Positions 16,366-26,700 of a stretch of DNA of 64,000 nucleotides are shown here, piece after piece. The notes under the pieces are model-generated. The model saw only the letters and a program-made list of their open reading frames with translations. It made no database searches and was not told the origin of the DNA. The translations under genes and the position numbers were made by a program. This DNA is from an uncultured Bacteroides sp. (lineage in GTDB: Bacteria > Bacteroidota > Bacteroidia > Bacteroidales > Bacteroidaceae), in assembly GCA_937890825.1 (NCBI GenBank), contig CALADS010000007.1:1-64000 (forward strand). The letters run 5' to 3'. Position 1 is the stretch's first letter, and each line of letters opens with the position of its first letter.

Positions 16366-17355
16366 ATGAATGAAGCAAAGAAAAGAATTGTATTTGTAGT
16401 AAATCCTATTTCGGGCACGGATAGCAAAACACAAATATTAAAGTGGATTGATGAATATCTGGATAAAGAGAAATACATACAGGAAGTGGTATATACTGAA
16501 TATGCTGGTCATGCGGAAAAAATAGCTGCTCAGCAGGCAGCTTCTGGCGTGTGGGCAGTAGTAGCTATTGGTGGAGACGGCACAATCAATGAGGTTGCTC
16601 GTTCATTGGTGCATACCGATACGGCATTAGGTATTATACCTTGTGGGTCGGGAAATGGATTAGCCCGCCATTTGCAAATACCATTGGAGCCCAAAAAAGC
16701 GATAGACGTATTGATGAACAGCTCTGTGGATACAATAGATTACGGGCTGATAAATGATATTCCTTTCTTTTGCACTTGTGGAGTGGGGTTTGATGCATTT
16801 GTCAGTTTGAAGTTTGCACAGGCTGGAAAACGAGGAGTGTTGACCTACCTCGAGCAAACTCTTAAAGAGAGTTTGAGCTACAAGCCTGAAACTTATGAGG
16901 TGGAAATAGACGGAAGTACGATGCGCTATAAGGCCTTTTTAATAGCTTGTGGAAATGCTTCACAGTATGGAAACAATGCATACATTGCTCCGCAGGCAAC
17001 CTTGAATGACGGATTGTTGGATGTTACAATATTGGAACCATTTACTATGTTGGATATTCCTTCGCTCTCCTTTCAACTCTTTAATAAGACTATTGATCAA
17101 AACAGTCATATCAAAACGTTCCGCTGTCAGTCGGTGCGCATACACCGTACCCAAGAGGGAGTGGCTCATTTCGATGGAGATCCGGTAATGATGGGGCGCG
17201 ACATTGAAATAAAGATAGTACAGCGTGGGCTAAAAGTAATCGCTCCAACTACGGCTAAAGTGATGAATAAAAAGCCTCTTTATGAACTTCATTGGCCCTA
17301 TCGGAACAGGGTGGTTATTGATAAAATAAATGCAAAATTAAAATTGAGGAAATGA
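16366..17355 (+). CDS. Diacylglycerol/sphingosine kinase-family lipid kinase
   Basis: 329 residues, the YegS/DgkB size. The N-terminal catalytic domain has NPISGTDS, the nucleotide-binding GGDGTINEV (about residues 67-75) and CGSGNGLARHL. The C-terminal domain is beta-rich. Members phosphorylate lipid hydroxyls such as diacylglycerol, and the same fold includes sphingosine and ceramide kinases. Its divergent neighbour is serine palmitoyltransferase, so a sphingoid substrate is possible, but sequence alone cannot tell this. It has its own promoter. Confidence 0.85.
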   Translation: MNEAKKRIVFVVNPISGTDSKTQILKWIDEYLDKEKYIQEVVYTEYAGHAEKIAAQQAASGVWAVVAIGGDGTINEVARSLVHTDTALGIIPCGSGNGLARHLQIPLEPKKAIDVLMNSSVDTIDYGLINDIPFFCTCGVGFDAFVSLKFAQAGKRGVLTYLEQTLKESLSYKPETYEVEIDGSTMRYKAFLIACGNASQYGNNAYIAPQATLNDGLLDVTILEPFTMLDIPSLSFQLFNKTIDQNSHIKTFRCQSVRIHRTQEGVAHFDGDPVMMGRDIEIKIVQRGLKVIAPTTAKVMNKKPLYELHWPYRNRVVIDKINAKLKLRK

Positions 17356-17381
17356 AGCGTATACTTTCCCGTTATTTTCTC

Positions 17382-17389
17382 TATTTTTG
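17382..17389 (+). promoter_or_regulatory. -7 box of aspS
   Basis: TATTTTTG matches TAnnTTTG, 37 bp before the aspS ATG. No T-box or other leader structure is apparent. Confidence 0.6.
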
Positions 17390-17426
17390 CACATTGTAAC
17401 GAAGAAACTTATAAATCATATATAAA

Positions 17427-19184
17427 ATGTATAGAACGCATACTTGTGGAGAACTCCGTATCTCCGATGTGAATAAGCAGGTGACGCTGTCAGGATGGGT
17501 ACAGCGTAGCCGTAAAATGGGCGGGATGACTTTTGTCGATCTCCGCGACCGTTATGGTATCACTCAGCTGGTGTTTAATGAAGAAGTGGATGCAGCGCTT
17601 TGCGAACAAGCCAATCGTTTAGGACGTGAGTATGTCATTCAAATTACCGGTGTAGTAAATGAACGTTTTAGCAAAAATGACCACATTCCTACTGGTGACA
17701 TAGAAATTATAGTGTCCGAGCTCGTGGTTTTGAACACCTCTATGACTCCTCCTTTTACTATAGAAGATAACACCGATGGTGGTGATGATATTCGCATGAA
17801 ATACCGTTATTTGGATCTTCGCCGAAATGCAGTGCGCAAGAATTTGGAATTACGGCATAAAATGACTATAGAAGTACGCAAGTATTTAGATAGTAAAGGA
17901 TTTATAGAAGTAGAAACGCCGTTATTGATTGGCTCTACACCTGAAGGTGCACGTGATTTTGTAGTACCTTCACGTATGAATCCTGGACAGTTTTATGCTT
18001 TGCCTCAAAGTCCGCAGACATTGAAGCAATTATTGATGGTATCAGGTTTTGACCGCTATTTCCAAATAGCCAAGTGTTTCCGGGATGAAGACTTGCGTGC
18101 CGATCGTCAGCCTGAATTTACACAGATAGACTGTGAAATGTCTTTCGTACAGCAGGACGATGTGATAGAACTGTTTGAAGGTATGGCTAAATATCTTTTC
18201 AAAGAGTTGCGTGGTGTAGAGTTGAATGAACCTTTCATGCGCATGCCATGGGCCGATGCAATGAAGTATTATGGAAGTGATAAACCGGACTTGCGTTTTG
18301 GTATGAAGTTCGTTGAACTGATGGATGTCATGAAAGGCCATGGTTTTTCTGTGTTCGACAATGCTGAATATATTGGAGGAATCTGTGCCGAAGGAGCTGC
18401 ACATTATACACGTAAACAATTGGATGCATTGACTGAATTTGTAAAACGTCCGCAAATCGGTGCAAAGGGCATGGTTTATGCTCGTATAGAAGCGGATGGC
18501 AACGTAAAATCTAGTGTAGATAAATTCTATAGCCAAGAGGTGTTGCAACAGATGAAGCAAGCATTTGGTGCTAAGCCTGGTGATTTGATTCTGATTTTGA
18601 GCGGTGAAGATGCTATGAAGACGCGTCGTCAGTTGTGTGAACTTCGTTTGGAAATGGGTAACCAATTAGGATTGCGTGACAAAAATAAGTTTGCATTATT
18701 GTGGGTAGTTGATTTCCCGATGTTTGAATGGAGTGAGGAAGAAGGTCGTCTGATGGCTATGCATCATCCGTTTACTCATCCTAAAGAGGAAGATATTCCT
18801 TTGTTGGATACAGATCCGGCTGCAGTACGTGCAGATGCTTATGATATGGTATGCAATGGTGTTGAAGTAGGTGGTGGCTCTATCCGTATTCATGATGCCA
18901 AATTACAAGCTAAGATGTTCGAAATACTGGGCTTTACTCCTGAAAAGGCAGAAGAACAATTTGGCTTCTTAATGAATGCATTCAAATATGGAGCACCCCC
19001 TCATGGCGGATTGGCATATGGACTAGATCGCTGGGTCAGCATTTTTGCTGGTTTGGATAGTATTCGCGACTGTATTGCATTCCCAAAGAATAACAGCGGT
19101 CGTGATGTGATGTTGGATGCGCCGTCAGTTATTGATCAAAAGCAGTTAGACGAGTTGAATCTGGAAATTGGAATGAAGGAATAA
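17427..19184 (+). CDS. aspS: Aspartyl-tRNA synthetase
   Basis: 585 residues, bacterial-type AspRS length. The N-terminal OB-fold anticodon domain (to about residue 110) includes [20 protein letters not shown]. The class II core follows, with motif 2 [18 protein letters not shown], a bacterial GAD insertion, and motif 3 [12 protein letters not shown]. It charges tRNA-Asp. The downstream gtrA follows after 38 bp with no visible promoter, so the two may be cotranscribed. Confidence 0.97.
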   Translation: MYRTHTCGELRISDVNKQVTLSGWVQRSRKMGGMTFVDLRDRYGITQLVFNEEVDAALCEQANRLGREYVIQITGVVNERFSKNDHIPTGDIEIIVSELVVLNTSMTPPFTIEDNTDGGDDIRMKYRYLDLRRNAVRKNLELRHKMTIEVRKYLDSKGFIEVETPLLIGSTPEGARDFVVPSRMNPGQFYALPQSPQTLKQLLMVSGFDRYFQIAKCFRDEDLRADRQPEFTQIDCEMSFVQQDDVIELFEGMAKYLFKELRGVELNEPFMRMPWADAMKYYGSDKPDLRFGMKFVELMDVMKGHGFSVFDNAEYIGGICAEGAAHYTRKQLDALTEFVKRPQIGAKGMVYARIEADGNVKSSVDKFYSQEVLQQMKQAFGAKPGDLILILSGEDAMKTRRQLCELRLEMGNQLGLRDKNKFALLWVVDFPMFEWSEEEGRLMAMHHPFTHPKEEDIPLLDTDPAAVRADAYDMVCNGVEVGGGSIRIHDAKLQAKMFEILGFTPEKAEEQFGFLMNAFKYGAPPHGGLAYGLDRWVSIFAGLDSIRDCIAFPKNNSGRDVMLDAPSVIDQKQLDELNLEIGMKE

Positions 19185-19222
19185 TTTATGCTATTCAATA
19201 ATATTCAAGACGACAGAGAAAA

Positions 19223-19603
19223 GTGAAAGAAATTACTCGGATAGGTCGCTTTGCGATGATTGGTACACTCAATGCTTTCATTACGGCTTTCACCGTATGG
19301 GTAATGATGGATATTTTGGATATCAACTATCTTCTTTCTAATGTAGTGGCTTATATCTTAGCACAGATACATAATTTTCAATGGAGTAAGTATTGGATAT
19401 TCCCTTCAAATAAAAAGAGCAACACCTGGCGACAGGTGCTGCTCTTTTCTATAGCTTTCGGAATGGCCTATGGGTCGCAATTCCTTTTTCTTATCACCTT
19501 AGTAGAGGTCTTGAACTGTAACGAATATCTATCTCAGTTCTTAGGACTTTTTGTGTATGGCGCTGTTAATTTTATTCTTAATAAACGGATTACATTTGCT
19601 TAA
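19223..19603 (+). CDS. GtrA-family membrane protein
   Basis: 126 residues with a GTG start. It has four predicted transmembrane helices in the GtrA pattern: FAMIGTLNAFITAFTVWVM, then YLLSNVVAYILAQIHNF, the conserved WSKYWIF loop, and two more ending in VNFILNKRITFA. GtrA proteins are thought to help flip undecaprenyl-linked sugars for polysaccharide modification. No glycosyltransferase gene is adjacent. The gene ends tail-to-tail with aguB, sharing 4 nt, and carries a terminator-like hairpin inside it. Confidence 0.85.
   Translation: MKEITRIGRFAMIGTLNAFITAFTVWVMMDILDINYLLSNVVAYILAQIHNFQWSKYWIFPSNKKSNTWRQVLLFSIAFGMAYGSQFLFLITLVEVLNCNEYLSQFLGLFVYGAVNFILNKRITFA
19413..19448. terminator. Terminator-like hairpin inside gtrA
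   Basis: A 16-bp stem with one A-C mismatch (19413-19428 with 19433-19448) closes on a GCGA tetraloop. On the minus strand it is followed by TTTTTATTTG, on the plus strand by TTTTCT. It lies about 150 bp past the aguB stop, so it is likely the terminator of the agu genes placed within the convergent gtrA coding sequence. Confidence 0.6.
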
Positions 19604-20484
19604 TCAAGGAAACGTTTGGTGATTCCATCATAGGCATCAATGCGACGGTCTCGTAAGAATGGCCACCAGCGGCGTACATTCTCGCTTCGCTCCATATCTA
19701 TCTCAACAACAAAGTTTTCTGCATGGTCATTGCTGGCTTGTGCCAACAATTCACCTTGTGGACCTGCTATAAAACTGTTTCCCCAAAATAAAATACCTCT
19801 GGTAGTTCCAGAAGGATCGCTTTCGTGCCCTACACGATTGACAGAAATGACGGGCAGTCCATTGGCTACAGCGTGTCCACGTTGTGAAAGAATCCAGGCA
19901 TTTAACTGACGCATCTGCTCTTCTTTGGTATCCGTCAGAGACCATCCGATAGCAGTTGGATAAATCAATATTTCTGCTCCTTTTAGTGCCATTAGTCTGG
20001 CTGCTTCTGGGTACCATTGGTCCCAACAAACCAATACTCCTAATTTTCCAAGTGAAGTTTGAATAGGTTCAAATCCTAAATCTCCCGGGGTGAAATAAAA
20101 TTTTTCATAGAAGCCGGGGTCATCAGGAATATGCATTTTGCGGTATTTGCCTGCAATACTACCATCTCGATCAAATACTACAGCTGTATTATGATACAAG
20201 CCGGTAGCTCGTTTTTCGAACAGCGAAGTTACTAGTACTATATTATTTGCAGCAGCCAGTTCTGAATAGAATCCGGTAGAAGGTCCGGGAATTGGTTCTG
20301 CTAAATCGAACAAATCTGTATCCTCTGTTTGGCAGAAATAGAGTGAATTATGCAACTCTTGCAATACTACCAGTTGAGCACCATGGGCTGCACAAGCCTC
20401 TATATTCTTGGCCAAATTCATCAGGTTTGTCCGTATATCCGCTGTGTTATTTTGTTGAATAACTCCTACTTTAATTTTTTTCAT
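19600..20484 (-). CDS. aguB: N-carbamoylputrescine amidohydrolase
   Basis: 294 residues, a nitrilase-superfamily enzyme of the AguB size. The Glu-Lys-Cys triad is visible in QLVVLQELHNSLYF, KYRKMHIPDDPGF and VLVCWDQWYPEAARL. It hydrolyses N-carbamoylputrescine to putrescine, CO2 and ammonia. It lies 33 bp after agmatine deiminase, so the two give the two-step route from agmatine to putrescine. The start ATG at 20484 gives the standard MKKIKVGVIQQ opening. Confidence 0.95.
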   Translation of the reverse strand: MKKIKVGVIQQNNTADIRTNLMNLAKNIEACAAHGAQLVVLQELHNSLYFCQTEDTDLFDLAEPIPGPSTGFYSELAAANNIVLVTSLFEKRATGLYHNTAVVFDRDGSIAGKYRKMHIPDDPGFYEKFYFTPGDLGFEPIQTSLGKLGVLVCWDQWYPEAARLMALKGAEILIYPTAIGWSLTDTKEEQMRQLNAWILSQRGHAVANGLPVISVNRVGHESDPSGTTRGILFWGNSFIAGPQGELLAQASNDHAENFVVEIDMERSENVRRWWPFLRDRRIDAYDGITKRFLD

Positions 20485-20517
20485 CTGTCGTCTTTATTAT
20501 AACAATTATACAATCAA

Positions 20518-21630
20518 TTAAAAGGTAAGCACACCTGTTGGATATTGCATGGTGACGCAATGAAGTGAACCATGCTGTTTAATCAGAGCTCTACAATCAA
20601 TGCCTATAATTTCATAACCTTGAAAAGCTGTTTGTAATACTTCCTTGGCCAACAAATCGTTAGCAGGTTGGTTATAAGTCGGATAAAGAACCGCATCGTT
20701 CATAATCAAAAAATTAGCGTATGTAGCCGGCAATCTTTCTTCTTCTTCAATCACTGCATCGGCCATAGGCAATGGCAGTAACCGGTAAGGCTTTCCGCTT
20801 AGAGTACGGAAGGTCTTTAATTGTTCTTCCATTTGCTTAAGAGCGTTGTAATGTTCATCATTTTCATCTGTACACTGCACATATACAATGGTATCTTGAG
20901 GACATAGTCTGGCCAATGTATCGATATGACTGTCTGTGTCATCACCAGCCAGGTATCCGTAATCCAGCCAAAGAATCTGTTTTAAGTGAAAAACTGTACG
21001 CAGATAGGCCTCTATGTCTGTACGATTCATTTCGCCATTCCGATTGGGTGAGAGCAGACATTCCGACGTAGTAAGCAGTGTACCGCATCCATCGCTTTCT
21101 ATAGAGCCACCTTCCAATGCAAAGTTCAGACGATTCTCATAGTTTCCTTTCAAGGCTCCTGTTTTCACTAGACAGCGCGTAATTAAGTTATCTTTGTCTG
21201 CAGCGAACTTCAGCCCCCAGCCATTAAACTTAAAGTCTATTAAAGTGGGGCCATTCTCGTCTATACGTGTAATAGCACCATGGTCTCTTGCCCATGTGTC
21301 ATTAGTAGGGCATTGTATAAAACGTATATTGTCTTTATTTACTTTGCCTTGTAACAAGCCTTCTACTTCTTCGGGATGTGGGGTAACGATCAATAAACGT
21401 TCGCGTAGAGCAATTTCACGTGCCAGATTGATGAAGCATTCTTGTACCTCATCTAACATATAAGCCCAATCAGTATCTTTATGTGGCCATGTCAGTTGGA
21501 TGCCACTTTGTGGTTCCCATTCTGCTGGTAAAAAAGAGCTCCGCATTTCCATAGGACTGTTTGTTTCCAACTGTACTTGATAAGTTTTTTCAGAAGAACC
21601 TCCGTCAGGGAGGGGCGATAATATTCCCAT
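20518..21630 (-). CDS. aguA: Agmatine deiminase
   Basis: 370 residues in the open frame. It has the peptidylarginine-deiminase fold with the AguA motifs FLPAEWEPQSGIQLTWPH, NDTWARDHGAI, FALEGGSIESDGCGTLLT and DSHIDTLARL, plus the catalytic Cys in GSLHCVTMQYP near the C-terminus. It converts agmatine to N-carbamoylputrescine. The first 26 residues are not typical of the family, so the true start may be the ATG at 21552. The DUF2148 gene lies 47 bp upstream on the same strand. Confidence 0.93.
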   Translation of the reverse strand: MGILSPLPDGGSSEKTYQVQLETNSPMEMRSSFLPAEWEPQSGIQLTWPHKDTDWAYMLDEVQECFINLAREIALRERLLIVTPHPEEVEGLLQGKVNKDNIRFIQCPTNDTWARDHGAITRIDENGPTLIDFKFNGWGLKFAADKDNLITRCLVKTGALKGNYENRLNFALEGGSIESDGCGTLLTTSECLLSPNRNGEMNRTDIEAYLRTVFHLKQILWLDYGYLAGDDTDSHIDTLARLCPQDTIVYVQCTDENDEHYNALKQMEEQLKTFRTLSGKPYRLLPLPMADAVIEEEERLPATYANFLIMNDAVLYPTYNQPANDLLAKEVLQTAFQGYEIIGIDCRALIKQHGSLHCVTMQYPTGVLTF

Positions 21631-21677
21631 AAAGCAAAATTTGATAAATTATAATCAGTAATCTGCTAAAATTAACT

Positions 21678-22208
21678 TTATTGTTTTGGTTTTCTATCAA
21701 AGAAAGGATTTTTTGATGAAGCGCTGACAGGGATAGCCAATACAGAATGGCAATCTTTCAGCCAACCCAACTGTTGAGCTGCGAGACCTGCAGAAAACAT
21801 TACCCGGGTATCTACCCGCATATCTGCAGCTAAAGCGCAAGCTGATCCTATGGCAATACCCACATCAATGGTATTCAATGCACAGGGAACGCCTGTACTC
21901 CTTTGGGCACATGTACTAAATCCACAGTGACCACAGTTTAATCCTTGAGGTTGTTCACGGGTACCGATGAGTACTACACATTCTGCCTGTAGAATATTTT
22001 CTGCATCACGCAAAAAGAACTTCATGCCATGCTCTTCTACCATAGCAATCATTTTGTTACTTAACGTATGGATATCCTCATCAGTAATCAGAGCTGCTTC
22101 TATCACGTCGATGCCTTTTCCTTTTGGAGCCGTACGCGCAGCCGTCATCATTTGTTTTGCCACGAGTATAATCTGCTCATGGCGACAATCTCTTTCATTC
22201 AGTATCAT
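21678..22208 (-). CDS. DUF2148 ferredoxin-domain protein
   Basis: 176 residues. The central segment LNCGHCGFSTCAQRSTGVPC has four closely spaced cysteines, as expected for a DUF2148 domain thought to bind an iron-sulfur cluster. The protein opens with a conserved helical region and ends in GLAAQQLGWLKDC and the basic KNPFFDRKPKQ. The function is unknown. It has its own promoter and precedes aguA on the same strand, which may be chance. Confidence 0.8.
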   Translation of the reverse strand: MILNERDCRHEQIILVAKQMMTAARTAPKGKGIDVIEAALITDEDIHTLSNKMIAMVEEHGMKFFLRDAENILQAECVVLIGTREQPQGLNCGHCGFSTCAQRSTGVPCALNTIDVGIAIGSACALAADMRVDTRVMFSAGLAAQQLGWLKDCHSVLAIPVSASSKNPFFDRKPKQ

Positions 22209-22239
22209 CCTTGTAAAAGCTCGTATTTTAAATCCGGTT

Positions 22240-22247
22240 CAAATATA
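22240..22247 (-). promoter_or_regulatory. -7 box of the DUF2148-aguA-aguB group
   Basis: TATATTTG on the minus strand lies 31 bp before the DUF2148 start. It is the only strong box upstream of the three genes. Confidence 0.55.
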
Positions 22248-22331
22248 GGATTTCTTTTGTGAATAATCCTGCTGTTCGCGTCAAAATATTCTATAAGGGG
22301 TATTAATCAGATAGGAAACAGGCTTCTTATA

Positions 22332-23732
22332 CTACTCTTGTCGATGTACTAACTGGCCGGCAGCCTTCAGATAAGCAATATTTGCTAAATAGTATTTAAA
22401 GTGGGCATCCACTTTAGTCTCATATGCTTGTTGCCAAAGCATTTGAGATTCCAGATGGTCAGTTAGAGTTTCCAGTCCCACCTCATACTGCTTACTGCTG
22501 ACTCTCATATTTTCTTCAGCCTGCTGTAGGGCACGTTCTGCCAGTTCACTTTCCAGCTGAGCTTCATCTAAGTTGTTGGTCGCTTGTGTTAGTTCAAGTA
22601 ACATCTGTTCATTTAGGTTTTCCTGTTCTAATTTAGTTTGTTCCCATTGTGCTTTAGCTGCTTTTACTTTATGAATACGCTCTCCAAAGTGAAACAATGG
22701 AACAGATACATTCAAAAGAGCTGTAAATCCTCCCTTGTCGAAAAAAGGTTTGTCATTAACTTCCAGACCATGTATATAGTCATAAGAAGCACTTACCCCA
22801 ATTTTAGGTAGCATTTCACTTCGTTCCAATCGGATTTTTTGGCGGGCAATGGCAGTCTGGTTGGCTAAAATGGTATATTCTGGCCGAGCTGTAATATCGG
22901 CAGAAGAAGCTATCTGATTTCTTTTAACATGCGGCAAGTCTTCACTTACTTGAATAGGAGTATCTAAAGGTTTTCCTATCAGATGACATAAATTCATGGA
23001 AGCTAGCCGTAGAGCATTTTCAGCTTTTCGCAGCGACAACTCACTTTCATTGAGTCTGACCTGTACTTTTAGCACATCATTCTGTGGTTTCAGTCCATGC
23101 TTCCGGGCACTGTCTACATTCTTCTTTAGTTCCTCCAATAACGCATAGTAGGTAGTTGCCACTTTTTTCATTTCTGATGCTTTAACTACTTTTGCGTACG
23201 CTTGTTCTGTGCGCAGGATTACTTCAGTAGCTGTCAGAGTTTCATTTTGCAGTGCCATTTCTTTCCCCAGCTGAGCCATTTTGTAGGCCGAACGAATCTT
23301 TCCCCCCATATATAAGGGTTGCACTACTTGTACTCCTCCTGAATACATCCATCCTAATTTATATTTTAATTCAAATCCAGGGAAGTAGGCAAATCCGCCG
23401 TTAGGTACCATTTGAGTGTTTCCGGTGGGCATGAATGTTGGCAGATTGCCTCCAGGAATTCCCAAACTCCCATTGGCAGTACCGTAGAGTCCCATTCCTG
23501 TAAGTGAGATATCTGGGAAGAAATTTCCCAGATAACTCTTCATGGTGTGGTGAGCTGCCTTAGTCTGCCAGTAGGTAGCAGCCATTTCTTTATTGTGTTT
23601 TAATGCCAATTCCCGACATTGCGATATGGTAAGCAGTTCTGTTTTTTTCGCTATATATACAGTATCTTTTTCTTGTGCCGACAGGGATACTGCCATACAA
23701 AATAGTAGGGTAGATAAATATCTTTTCTTCAT
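22332..23732 (-). CDS. TolC-family outer membrane efflux protein
   Basis: 466 residues with an N-terminal signal peptide (MKKRYLSTLLFCMAVSLSAQ). Two long helical repeats of the outer-membrane-efflux family follow, for example LTISQCRELALKHNKEMAA and the second-repeat QAEENMRVSSKQYEVGLETL. It forms the outer-membrane channel of a tripartite pump. It is the last gene of an adaptor-pump-channel operon, 33 bp after the pump. Confidence 0.92.
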   Translation of the reverse strand: MKKRYLSTLLFCMAVSLSAQEKDTVYIAKKTELLTISQCRELALKHNKEMAATYWQTKAAHHTMKSYLGNFFPDISLTGMGLYGTANGSLGIPGGNLPTFMPTGNTQMVPNGGFAYFPGFELKYKLGWMYSGGVQVVQPLYMGGKIRSAYKMAQLGKEMALQNETLTATEVILRTEQAYAKVVKASEMKKVATTYYALLEELKKNVDSARKHGLKPQNDVLKVQVRLNESELSLRKAENALRLASMNLCHLIGKPLDTPIQVSEDLPHVKRNQIASSADITARPEYTILANQTAIARQKIRLERSEMLPKIGVSASYDYIHGLEVNDKPFFDKGGFTALLNVSVPLFHFGERIHKVKAAKAQWEQTKLEQENLNEQMLLELTQATNNLDEAQLESELAERALQQAEENMRVSSKQYEVGLETLTDHLESQMLWQQAYETKVDAHFKYYLANIAYLKAAGQLVHRQE

Positions 23733-23765
23733 AATTTCTAATTTTGAGTTACATAACCTTTCCTC

Positions 23766-26700
23766 TCATGATTTCACATGAATATGGAAGAACAAAGCAT
23801 AAAGTACCGGGATAAACAGCAAGGTTATCAATGTGCCAAACAGTAATCCCCCCATGATACTAGCTGCCAATGAACCAAACATGGCATCTGATAGCAAAGG
23901 TATCATTCCTAGAATGGTAGTAAGCGAAGCCATCATCACTGGTCGTAGTCTGCTTTGGGCACTGTTTATTAAAGCTGTGATAGGCTCTACGCCTTTCCCT
24001 AACTGCAACGTGATTTCATCCATTAGTACAATACCGTTTTTGATAATCATACCGATAAGCCCTAATGTACCTACGATGGCTACAAAGTTGAACGTTTTTC
24101 CGGTTAGCAGCATAACAATTACTACACCGATAACTACCATTGGAATACTGCAGAAGATAATCAGCGGTTTTCTATAGTCTTTGAACAACATGATAAGAAT
24201 CGCAATCATCAAGATAATTGCCAGAGGGAAACTTTTAAACAAGTATCTCATTGATTCATCATTGGCGCTTTTTTCACCTTGCCAGCGTAGACTATATCCT
24301 GTAGGTAGAGGAATTTGTTCGATTTTCTTTGCAACAGCTTGTCGTGCAGCTTCTGTTTCTACTCCAGGTGATGGAGAGCATTGTACACGTTGGCTGCGTT
24401 GTCCGTTGTAGCGAGGTACAACAGGGTCTTCCCATCGGATATCAATATTTTTGCTAATTTGTTTCAGTGGAGTGCTCCCCATGAGGCTTTCCACTAAATC
24501 TTCCTTACTTAGTGTTCCACTTTTTAACTTCAGCATCATTTCTTCTGTCAGTACTCCGTTGATGGAAGGTAGCGAAGAAAAGACTTGTGTATTGCCCAGA
24601 TTTTCTATGGGCTGTCCTTTTTCATCTAAACATTTCAGGTAGATGGTGTTGGCACGGATTCCTTCATGGAAAGAGCCAATGGGTATACCACCGGTAGCTG
24701 TTAGCAAAGATAAACTGACATCATTACGGCTGAGACCAAGTGCGCGAGCGGCCGGTTGGTCATATTCTATGGTTAACACAGGTACTTGTGGATCCCAATC
24801 TGTAGTAATGAGACAAACTTCTGGTGTAGCTTCCATGATGCGGCGAGCGCTATCTGCCAATTGGTGAAGTACAGCTGGATCTGGACCTAAGAATTGAGCT
24901 TCGATAGGGTACTTCTTATACATCAGATTATAGCGTTTCATTTTTACATAGGCATCCGGATAATGTTCTGTAAGGTATGCTTGAATATCGTTGATATTAT
25001 CCACTAATGTTTCTGGTGAGGTGAAGTCTATGATAAGTTCGCCATAACTTAATGAAGGGTTGGCAATACTGCGTACCAGATTATATCGTCCCGGTGTACC
25101 ACCTATAGATGCAGTGATATGGGTCACTTCCGGACGAGTCTTTAAATAATTCTCTATAGAACGCAAGTCTTTCTCTATTCGTGTATAGTCGGTTCCTTCC
25201 GGCAATTTATATTCCATATACAGTTGGTTATAAACCATATCCGGGAAGAATCCTTGGCGCATGAACTGATAACCCAGGCCCGACAGAGCCAGTAACCCTA
25301 CCATGGCAAATACAAAACTCCAGCGGTGTGACAATGAAAAATGAAGGCAGCTGCGCAGAAAGGCATAGGTGCGTCCCTTGTATTCTCGCTGCCCACTGCT
25401 ACTAGGTTCCTTCTGGATTTTCAAATAGCGATTGGCCATCAAGGGTACATGAACCAGTGCCAATACCCAACTTAATAGGAGTGATACGGCCAATACGATA
25501 AATAAATCGCGTGTATAAATTCCGGCAGTATCAGGCGACATGTAGATAGGTAAAAAAGCAATGATGGCTATCAAAGTGGCACCCAGCAGTGGGAGAGCCG
25601 TTTGTCTGCCGATGGCAGTCAGTGCATCCATTTTTTCTTTTCCTGCTTTTAAATCTACCAATATACCATCAATAATTACAATAGCATTGTCTACCAGCAT
25701 ACCCATAGCCAGAATGAAAGCTGCTAGTGATACCCGTTGCATGGTTCCGTCTGCAGAATATAAGAATAGAAATGAACCGAATACGGTGACCACAAGGCTG
25801 ATACCGATAATGATGCCACTCTTAAATCCCATAGCTAGCATTAAGATAACCACAACGATGATAACCGATTCTATCAGATTGATAACAAAGGTTCCTAGCG
25901 ATGCACCGACCCGTTCAGGCTGATAAAACACTTTATGGCAATCTACGCCGATAGGAAGACGGGTGGCTTTTAGTTCATCCAACTTACGGGTAACTTCTGC
26001 TCCTACCTTTACAATATCTGAACCACTTGCGGCAGCTATCAAGATACCTAGTGCACGCTTCTGATCATAGGACATTTCATTCCTTGTAGGATTTTCATAA
26101 GCCTTTTCTATGCGGGCAATGTCACGTAATCGCAGTTGATCGTCATCATGTCCTTGGATAATCATGTTGCCAATGTCATTTACTGTCTTAAATTTATCAT
26201 TGACTGTCACTCGAATACGGTTATCTCCATTGTCAAAATATCCGCTGTAAGTTGTCTTGTTTTGACCATTAAAAGTAGCCAGTACTTCAGCAGGCTTTAC
26301 ACCGAGATTTGCCATACGGTCTTGCAGCAGGGAGATATTGATACATTCTGCCCGCTCTCCATATAGTTCCACCCGTTCTACACCATCCAAATCAATAACT
26401 TCACGTTTTATGAGTTCTGCATAATCGGACAATTCCCGGTCGCTGAGTCCGTCGCCGGTCAATGCATAGAACATGCCATATACATTGCCAAAGTCATCTT
26501 TAACCATCGGAGTTCCGGCACCAGCCGGTAAAGCACTTTTAGCGTCATCCACCTTGCGGCGCAGCATATCCCAGCATTGCTCCACGTCGTCTTCGCGTAC
26601 CGTGCTCAACAGTTCTATTTGAATCAGGGAAAGATCATTGAAAGAGTAACTTTCTATATTATCTATATTTCCCATACTTCTGATGTTTTTCTCGAGCACA

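Noticed and set aside
18042..18665. 207-codon open frame antisense to aspS
   Set aside because: It is wholly within aspS, with unusual His/Phe/Thr-rich composition and no family signature.
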